From Streblospio benedicti (Eukaryota; Annelida; Polychaeta; Spionida; Spionidae), in assembly GCA_019095985.1 (NCBI GenBank), contig CM032660.1:32841066-32905065 (forward strand): a stretch of DNA of 64,000 nucleotides. Reading direction: 5' to 3'. Positions 60,301 through 64,000 of this stretch are shown here, piece after piece. A program made the translations under genes and the position numbers. The notes below the pieces were generated by a model that worked only from the letters and a program-made list of their open reading frames with translations, searched no databases and was not told where the DNA came from. Numbering within the stretch: position 1 is the first letter of the stretch; every line of letters starts with the position of its first letter.

Positions 60301-60751
60301 TTCAGAATGTCTGCGTTCATATAAATTTTACACTCTTTCAGAATGTCTGCGTTCATATAAATTTTCCACTCTTTCAGAATGTCTGGTTCATATAAATTTT
60401 CCATTCTTTCAGAATGTCTGCGTTCATATAAATTTTCCACTCTTTCAGAATGTCTGCGTTCATGTAAATTTTCCACTCTTTCAGAATGTCTGGTTCATAT
60501 AAATTTTCCACTCTTTCAGAATGTCTGCGTTCATGTAAATTTTCCACTCTTTCAGAATGTCTGCGTTCATGTAAATTTTCCACTGTTTCAGAATGTACGC
60601 ATTCATACATATTTTCCACTGTTTCAGGATTTCTGCATTCATGTACGCCACAACGTCCTCCGTTCTGAACCCGATCATCTATTTCTACACCCACGGGGAG
60701 CTGCGGGAGTGCGCGAGCAAGCTGCGGCAGCAGTGGCGGCAGCAGGGGTAG
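42351..60751 (+). CDS. Rhodopsin-class (class A) orphan GPCR, nine exons, 345 residues
   Basis: Exons 42351-42525, 50185-50321, 52355-52470, 53768-53900, 56491-56590, 57364-57417, 57777-57837, 59230-59367, 60628-60751. All introns are GT-AG and the phases agree throughout. Start ATG 42351 (AAA-ATG-G), stop TAG. The N-terminus is ~40 residues, outside the cell, with one NVT glycosylation site. TM1 VYFTVSTVVIICGNSLLF has the GN motif. TM2 has VND. TM3 ends SFISIERM, an ERM in place of DRY, followed by VYPLRYDRYMTS in loop 2. TM4 LVLGLVIIYSISAFYYI; TM5 LLILVIFYLPSLLTTLG; TM6 LVCGVLWGTSLPA. TM7 ends in the canonical NPIIYFY, then a short basic tail. PLRYDRYMT recalls odorant-like receptors, but I cannot name a subfamily or ligand. 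It signals from the plasma membrane, presumably through G proteins. Several exon borders carry tandem copies of their splice sites. Confidence 0.92.
43317..43856. repeat. Foldback repeat, second long copy
   Basis: Related to 1939-2464: begins TGTAGGATTTGACCACGAGA, has the arm core GACGTCAGCATGCTCAAT, and ends GACCAATCAGCGTGGGTTAT then ATGATAGAATG. The first hairpin loop is missing here. Confidence 0.65.
43928..47635 (+). mobile_element. Decayed DNA-transposon-like element with ~250-bp inverted ends, in GPCR intron 1
   Basis: Long terminal inverted repeats: left 43928-44196, right about 47367-47635 (shared TGGACTTTTGGCACCCTGTA, ATGGCTCTAACTCCCTTAAT). Outer ends read TTAGTCAGG-type on the left; the right end is best seen in the second copy at 48903 (CCTGACTAA). 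The interior keeps parts of one plus-strand protein: a start region near 44416, an AAEA.YHVDCKARF stretch near 45060 and a long C-terminal part at 46266-46994. The last has AHALSGCDTVASYFGIGN and a cysteine-rich end (CKFHSCTCYNANVSCSLFCV) like a tesmin/TSO1 CXC motif. The frame is interrupted several times, so it is inactive. I recall proteins with the GCDT motif as common in marine invertebrates and fish, but I cannot assign a named superfamily. Confidence 0.75.
46266..46994 (+). pseudogene. C-terminal part of the GCDT-motif transposon protein
   Basis: A 242-residue open stretch inside the element. Early LLTAHALSGCDTVASYFGIG, central basic segment, then TEAFYQN-like SEAFYQNALRAHLQVCIWKH, and a Cys-rich tail with about ten cysteines ending at TGA. 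Likely the catalytic or DNA-binding end of the element's protein; function not established. Confidence 0.6.
47064..48238. repeat. Segment duplicated across the second gap (left copy)
   Basis: Matches 48339-49612, including the right end of the transposon. It lacks a ~110-bp block present in the other copy after AATACCTATTC. Its right edge is the gap. Confidence 0.85.
48239..48338. other. Assembly gap (100 N)
   Basis: Exactly 100 N between two copies of one segment; probably a haplotype join. Confidence 0.99.
48339..49612. repeat. Segment duplicated across the second gap (right copy)
   Basis: Starts TGTTAAAGGATACTGCTATA like 47064. Holds an extra ~110 bp (about 49021-49130), unmatched in the left copy. 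After 49612 it runs on as unique GPCR intron 1 sequence. Confidence 0.85.
49613..50184 (+). other. End of GPCR intron 1
   Basis: Contains a CTTATGTAATAC(C)TGCATTT-type phrase repeated from 48070, 48230, 49440, 49600 and 49720, and again in intron 6 at 57580. It also holds ACCACCTCTCTATTGAGACC and related words at 49847-49920. The acceptor is TCGCATGTTGCAG at 50184. Confidence 0.5.
51211..51311. repeat. Hairpin in GPCR intron 2
   Basis: ATCAAAGATATTATAGAAC at 51211-51229 and its perfect reverse complement at 51293-51311. Confidence 0.8.
51520..51690. repeat. Foldback repeat in GPCR intron 2
   Basis: Left arm CCTCAGCATCATGGGAGGGG and right arm CCCCTCCCATGATGCTGAGG, extended imperfectly to ~60 bp on each side of an AT-rich loop. 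Confidence 0.8.
51772..51830 (-). repeat. (AATAAG)n tract beside a possible retroelement 3' end
   Basis: AATAAGAATAAGAATAAGAA followed by TGAGTTTATTTTCACC. A short microsatellite adjoining an AT-rich block is typical of a minus-strand LINE tail, but no coding region was recognised beyond it (51830-52320). Confidence 0.4.
52693..52866. repeat. ~170-bp dispersed repeat, copy 1 (GPCR intron 3)
   Basis: Nearly identical to 54231-54404. Shared CGCAATTTACTATGCGATTA and TGCTCATAACTTAAAAACTG. Both are in the same orientation, one on each side of exon 4. Confidence 0.8.
53950..54225 (+). mobile_element. Penelope-like element fragment (GIY-YIG region)
   Basis: The plus strand near 54098-54200 reads PYSGETGRTLSTRIKEQL then VGDHIRDTGHTI. 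This matches the conserved part of the GIY-YIG endonuclease of Penelope-like retroelements (Y-x-G-E-T-x-R-x-L-x-x-R-[ILM]-x-E-H ... V-x-x-H ... T-G-H). Short, degraded and without a reverse transcriptase core. Just upstream, on the minus strand, lies a CTGAAGA-hairpin-GAAA signature (54044-54070). Confidence 0.65.
54231..54404. repeat. ~170-bp dispersed repeat, copy 2 (GPCR intron 4)
   Basis: Partner of 52693-52866 and directly adjacent to the Penelope-like fragment, so it may be part of that element's flank. Confidence 0.8.
54405..56471 (+). other. GPCR intron 4, remainder
   Basis: AT-rich, with no repeat recognised elsewhere in the window. A minus-strand open stretch at 56074-55799 (91 residues) has unremarkable composition and no known motif. 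Confidence 0.4.
56472..56510 (+). repeat. 19-bp duplication of the exon 5 acceptor/exon start
   Basis: TTGAAG|GTGCCGTTTGCTGTTCCAG|GTGCCGTTCGTTGCG. The first bases of exon 5 (GTGCCGTT) are repeated 19 bp upstream, also after an AG. Use of the upstream AG would shift the frame. Confidence 0.7.
57415..57501 (+). repeat. Array of four 5' splice sites at the exon 6 donor, 21-bp period
   Basis: GT of CAG|GTAAAT-type donors at 57418 (the one that fits the reading frame), 57439, 57460 and 57481, exactly 21 bp apart. The unit is GTAAATTCCTGGAACAGGCAG, the first spacer differing in part. Use of any downstream donor would read CCA GGT AAA TAG, a stop just after exon 6. Confidence 0.85.
58720..58750 (+). 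repeat. Solo CTGAAGA-hairpin-GAAA retroelement end
   Basis: TCTGAAGACGGTGCTTGAGC then ACCGAAAG, followed by AATAAAG; same signature as at 14454-14480. Confidence 0.5.
58826..58995 (+). repeat. Two 99-bp units imitating the exon 8 acceptor
   Basis: CAG at 58888 (TCTCCCAG|ACTGATCCTACTCCT) and at 58987 (TCTACCAG|TCTAATTCC), 99 bp apart, with matching flanks (ACCC[TG]AGACCACAAA). The true junction is at 59229 (CTCCCCAG|GCTGATCCTGCTGGT). From the first copy the frame would start RLILLLGG against RLILLVCG in the receptor. Confidence 0.7.
59001..59152. mobile_element. Degenerate GATCCAGG-family MITE-like repeat (copy 4)
   Basis: Keeps CAGATCCCC and poly-C, TTTTCATCGGGTTTTTGGCAT, GCGCCAAAGCC and CTGAAAACCTGG; the ends are eroded. 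It lies between the decoy units and true exon 8. Confidence 0.45.
59368..59624 (+). repeat. 17-bp minisatellite beginning at the exon 8 donor
   Basis: Fifteen units of ACCACCTCTATAATAGG, the first starting two bases after the splice junction (ACCAG|GTACCACCTCT). Later units read TAGGACCACC and lack the GT, so they are not donor copies. Related single words occur at 49847, 52555-52690 (inverted) and 60000-60090. Confidence 0.9.
60264..60627 (+). repeat. 36-bp array of ten extra 3' splice sites before the last GPCR exon
   Basis: CAG ends at 60269, 60305, 60341, 60377, 60412, 60448, 60484, 60519, 60555 and 60591, with the true acceptor at 60627. The unit is TTTTCCACTCTTTCAG followed by AATGTCTGCGTTCATGTAAA. 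This is the polypyrimidine tract, AG and first ~20 bases of exon 9 (GATTTCTGCATTCATGTACG). Spacing is 36 bp, or 35 bp twice. Confidence 0.93.
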
Positions 60752-61459
60752 GGAGAGGCGGGGGTGGGTGCAAGGTTCATATAGGTCAGGGGAAAACGTT
60801 TTCAAGTTCAGGGTATCGTCAGGGAATTTTACAAAATGTCAGTGACGTTTGTAAATTTGGAAAATTTCAGGGAAATGTCAGGGAAGTTTCTGATCTGGTT
60901 AGGCAGGGAATTAATCTGCCCAATCAAATGGATAAAAAATGCATAAAGTAGCAAGGCTGACTCACGGATATGTTGCAAAGTTTGGGCGGATAAACCAATG
61001 CAGAATGACTACTGTTCCGAATGACAATGAGGATCAGCTCCATTGTGGCCTTTCAGTGAAAAGGGATGGTGGAGATGAACAGATAGTGTGGGGGTGGCGG
61101 ATGATAGCATTCTATCCATTTTTCTTGTAAAACTGTACCACTAAATGTTTCATTGAAACATCACCAAGGTCATACTAGATGACTTGATTTGTATCATGCC
61201 AAGCCAAAAAATCAGGGAAAACTGCCTTGATATCAGTGAAAAATGATTTTGTCTGAAAAATGTGCAAGAATCCTGGGGCATAAGAGGGTTAACGAGGAAG
61301 CAAGTGTAAGGAGGCGCGGCGGGAGTGGGGGGAGGGGGGGGGGGGTATTGGGAAGAAGTAGACTAGAGGTAGTGAGGGGTGAGCCATGGGTGTCTGTGTT
61401 GCAACCATGTGTTAGCAATCTGGGTGTGTGCAGCCACGGTCTCAGGGAGGTCCATGTCT
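60752..61459 (+). other. GPCR 3' untranslated region or flank
   Basis: Begins with a G-rich stretch and repeated CAGGGAA(A)-type words (60786-60910), then a G-rich block near 61300-61350. No second gene. Confidence 0.5.
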
Positions 61460-62400
61460 TGCTCGAAAGTGGCAAGTAACTTGTACGGGGCTTTATTTAT
61501 TTATTCATTATCAATATTCTATAACTATCATTATTGTGTTTGTATTATTATTGTATTATCATTATGTATGTTGGGTTAATTGTGAGTTTAGATTAAAAAA
61601 AATAAACGTATAAGCGTATATTAGCGGTGTGGCAAATAAAGGATTATTAGTACTGGACATCGCCAAATGGCATTTTGTCTGTTTTAGACTAAAAAACAAT
61701 TTGAAAGTTATAGATCATTGAAAAGTTAGTGGTCCAAGTATTTTTTAAGCCGCTTTTGTTTTGCAACCTTTTTATTGGCCGTTTTGCTCGAATAGTGTCC
61801 AACCACTTGTAAGAGGCTTCAGTTATTTACTAATATTCAATTTTCTACAGCTATAGTTATTATGTGTTGTTCCATTATTGTTGTGGGTTTAAATAGAATT
61901 AAAAATATTTTTAGTGTATAAGTGCATGTTAGTGGTGTGGGAAATAAATGATTAAAACAGGTTGAAATTTATACAACATTGAATATAGTGTCCATTTTTA
62001 ATCACCTCTTTTTTACATCCTTTTTATTGGTATTCTAGCTGGAATAATGTCAGGTAACTTGTAATGGGATTTATTTATTTTTTCCACAATAAGTTTTCAA
62101 TAATTATATATCATTGTATGTTTATTGTATTATTAGTATGTATGTATGTTGAAGTAATTGTGGGTTTAAATGAAAAGGGAAATATTTATAAAGTATACAA
62201 GTGTTTATTAGTTGTGTGGGAAATCAATAATGACTAGTATTGGACATCACCGAATGGCATTTTGTCTATGTATTAAACTTAAAAGGGAGTAAAGAAACAT
62301 GTTGTAATGTACAGGATATTGTGGAATAGAGTCCCAAGTTTAAAAATAACAAAAAGTTACTTCTTTTTATGACATTTTTATTGAAAGTCTTGCTCGAAAA
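61460..62400 (+). repeat. Diverged tandem repeat, ~3 units of 250-330 bp
   Basis: Units start near 61460, 61785 and 62036, with the beginning of a fourth near 62389. Shared: GCTCGAA(A/T)(A/G)GT, AACTTGTA...GG.TTTATTTA, TTGTGGGTTTAAAT, TTAGTGGTGTGGGAAATAAA and GACATC.CC(A/G)AATGGCATT. One AATAAA (61601-61606) could serve as the GPCR poly(A) signal. Confidence 0.65.
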
Positions 62401-64000
62401 GATTAATGTTTTTATTTAACATATATGGTAGCCAGCAATCATGTAATTATACAAAGTCTGTTTGTTTTTCAAAAGATGAAGGGCACGTAATGTATAGGTA
62501 CATAGTAAATGAGGTCACAGCACTAGAAGTTAGATATTTGTGAAAAATGATGTTGATAGCTCAATGAAATTCTGAGGAAAACAAACTATGAATTTCGATC
62601 TTGATTTTAGTTCGGACAATTTCTTGATGTGTAGCCTAGTTAATTTTTTTCTTTCATTAACAGCCATATTTTACCAGTACAGTCTCTGGATTAAATCATA
62701 ATATTCTATATTGGTTGTATATGTATGCTCATGTTTTATCAGGTGAAATAAACTGATATCATTATTGTTATGGTGTGTATTTTAAAAAAAAAATCAGAAT
62801 GCATTAAACACATCACAATTTCATTATTAGATACCAAGGATTCACATATATTATATCACATATATCATAAGTTTCTGAAGAGCAATACTAATATACCGTC
62901 CATACCTTTTGCCTAAAAATGTGCATGTGTGAAAAAGTCCAAGAAGAGGGTTGTGGGAAATAAGACCCCAAATTTTCCATGCGTGATTTATTGAGCCCTT
63001 GTACGCTCCTTCTGACTAGTAAACAGTGAGTAAAGGGTGATGTGGCTGTTTATTGCAGCTGACGCCCCATTGTTAATTATCGTGCGACGTACCATTGTAT
63101 GCTCTTCTCGAGTCTCCATTAACTACAAAAATGTGTTTCAATGTCTTTCTTATCCCAGTAATTAATTCTGAACAGGCAATTCAACATCAAAGAATATTTT
63201 AAAAATTGTGAATAATTACATTATTAGGCTGCTTTTCTTAGTTTTTATCTTACTGAATTTGTCTTCTCAGCATGTCTAGGAATCGGGAAGTTACTATCAC
63301 TTTTTATAGCCATCAGACATGGAAGTTTCATTGTTAAATTGGTGACATGGCACACTACAGTCACTAATGTTAAAACTGCTGACACGAATTTAACAATATA
63401 CCCTTTGAAAAAAGTAGACAGGCAAATGGCACATATACCGGTAGTGAAACCAAGTCGGTGTTGACTAGTAGAAATTTGAGACCGTGTTATTCGAACTTTT
63501 CAAATTTTCCCGGGGGGCTACATGAATTTGTCTGAATTAATTTCCAGGCAATTCAACATCAAAGACGAAGCTTAAAAATAGGAACATTATTATGGTTTAT
63601 TTTTGAAAACACCTGTCGTATTTTGGCATTTAATCGTGGCACACTACAGTCACTTTGTTGGCACTTGAGTAGCAAATGGCTCATATACCGGTAGCTATTA
63701 GCTGGAACATTAGGTTTATTTCCGTGTATTAGCACCAGTGAATCACTTTGCGTATTAAATGCCAAGATATGACCTCTGAAGCATAACTACTGCTCATTAA
63801 AAATTCTGACCAGCCACAGGCTTTTTAATCCAAGGATTTTAATTCGGTCAAGTGATCAATCAGAAGATTTACAGACTCTGTTTACACTTTTTTTATATTT
63901 ATGACGCTGAGAGCAGTCCATATACAGATGGTTTGAATAGTTCTATGATGCCTATGAATTACAATCCAGTAAAACACAACGATACAACGTAAAATTAAGA
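62401..64000. other. AT-rich flank with a diverged duplication
   Basis: A block with GGCAATTCAACATCAAAGA, GGCACACTACAGTCACT and GCAAATGGC(A/T)CATATACCGG occurs at about 63174-63445 and again at 63547-63695. No gene supported. Confidence 0.5.

Noticed and set aside
60264-60627. CRISPR-like regular array with ~36-bp period
   Set aside because: Units are contiguous without unique spacers and reproduce a splice acceptor; the context is an animal intron.
60374-60951. Repeat-containing open frames of 143 and 190 residues over the 36-bp array
   Set aside because: They are by-products of a periodic array with few stops in some frames; the composition follows the repeat unit.

Overview
The window looks like Sanger-era draft sequence from a marine invertebrate animal. 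It has split genes with GT-AG introns, AT-rich intergenic DNA, many short inverted-repeat transposons, two 100-base gaps, and uncollapsed near-identical copies beside both gaps. The gene set (a REJ/PLAT polycystin-1-like tandem pair, a P2X receptor, a PAN/C-type-lectin protein, a many-exon rhodopsin-class GPCR) fits a highly polymorphic invertebrate deuterostome. Amphioxus (Branchiostoma) is my best guess, an echinoderm or hemichordate the main alternative. This placement is inference.

Layout. 1-342 is the C-terminal end of a polycystin-1-like gene whose tail and 3' flank (to about 1660) are repeated after the next gene. 3368-7945 is that second copy, complete: signal peptide, C-type lectin domain, REJ region, GPS, PLAT and five membrane spans, ending before the polycystin channel module. 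9.3-18.8 kb is repeat-rich, with transposon-like or orphan coding fragments (10.1 kb plus strand; 12.5-13.3 kb minus strand; a two-exon minus-strand ORF at 15.0-15.6 kb between 420-bp direct repeats) and an LTR-like stretch. 18.85-25.41 kb carries ten exons of a P2X ATP-gated channel; the first exon was not found. 27.9-29.3 kb is an intronless secreted PAN-PAN-CTLD protein. 30.8-40.3 kb holds two about 97% similar copies of one AT-rich segment around a gap and poor-quality bases, most likely two haplotypes. 42.35-60.75 kb is a nine-exon class A GPCR of 345 residues whose reading frame is intact across all eight introns. Its first intron holds a decayed DNA transposon and a second gap-associated duplication. 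60.75-64.0 kb is 3' flank with diverged tandem repeats.

The most interesting feature is in the GPCR gene. Several exon borders carry tandem copies of their own splice-junction sequence: ten 36-bp copies of the 3' splice site before the last exon, four 21-bp-spaced copies of the 5' splice site after exon 6, two degenerate copies of the exon 8 acceptor, a 19-bp duplication of the exon 5 acceptor, and a 17-bp minisatellite that starts at the exon 8 donor. Most extra sites would put a stop codon in frame after TM5 or TM6. One acceptor copy would instead add 12 residues in frame before TM7.

The genes do not form a pathway. All the proteins are secreted or membrane sensors (lectin/polycystin-like, ATP channel, lectin, GPCR), but nothing in the sequence links them functionally.
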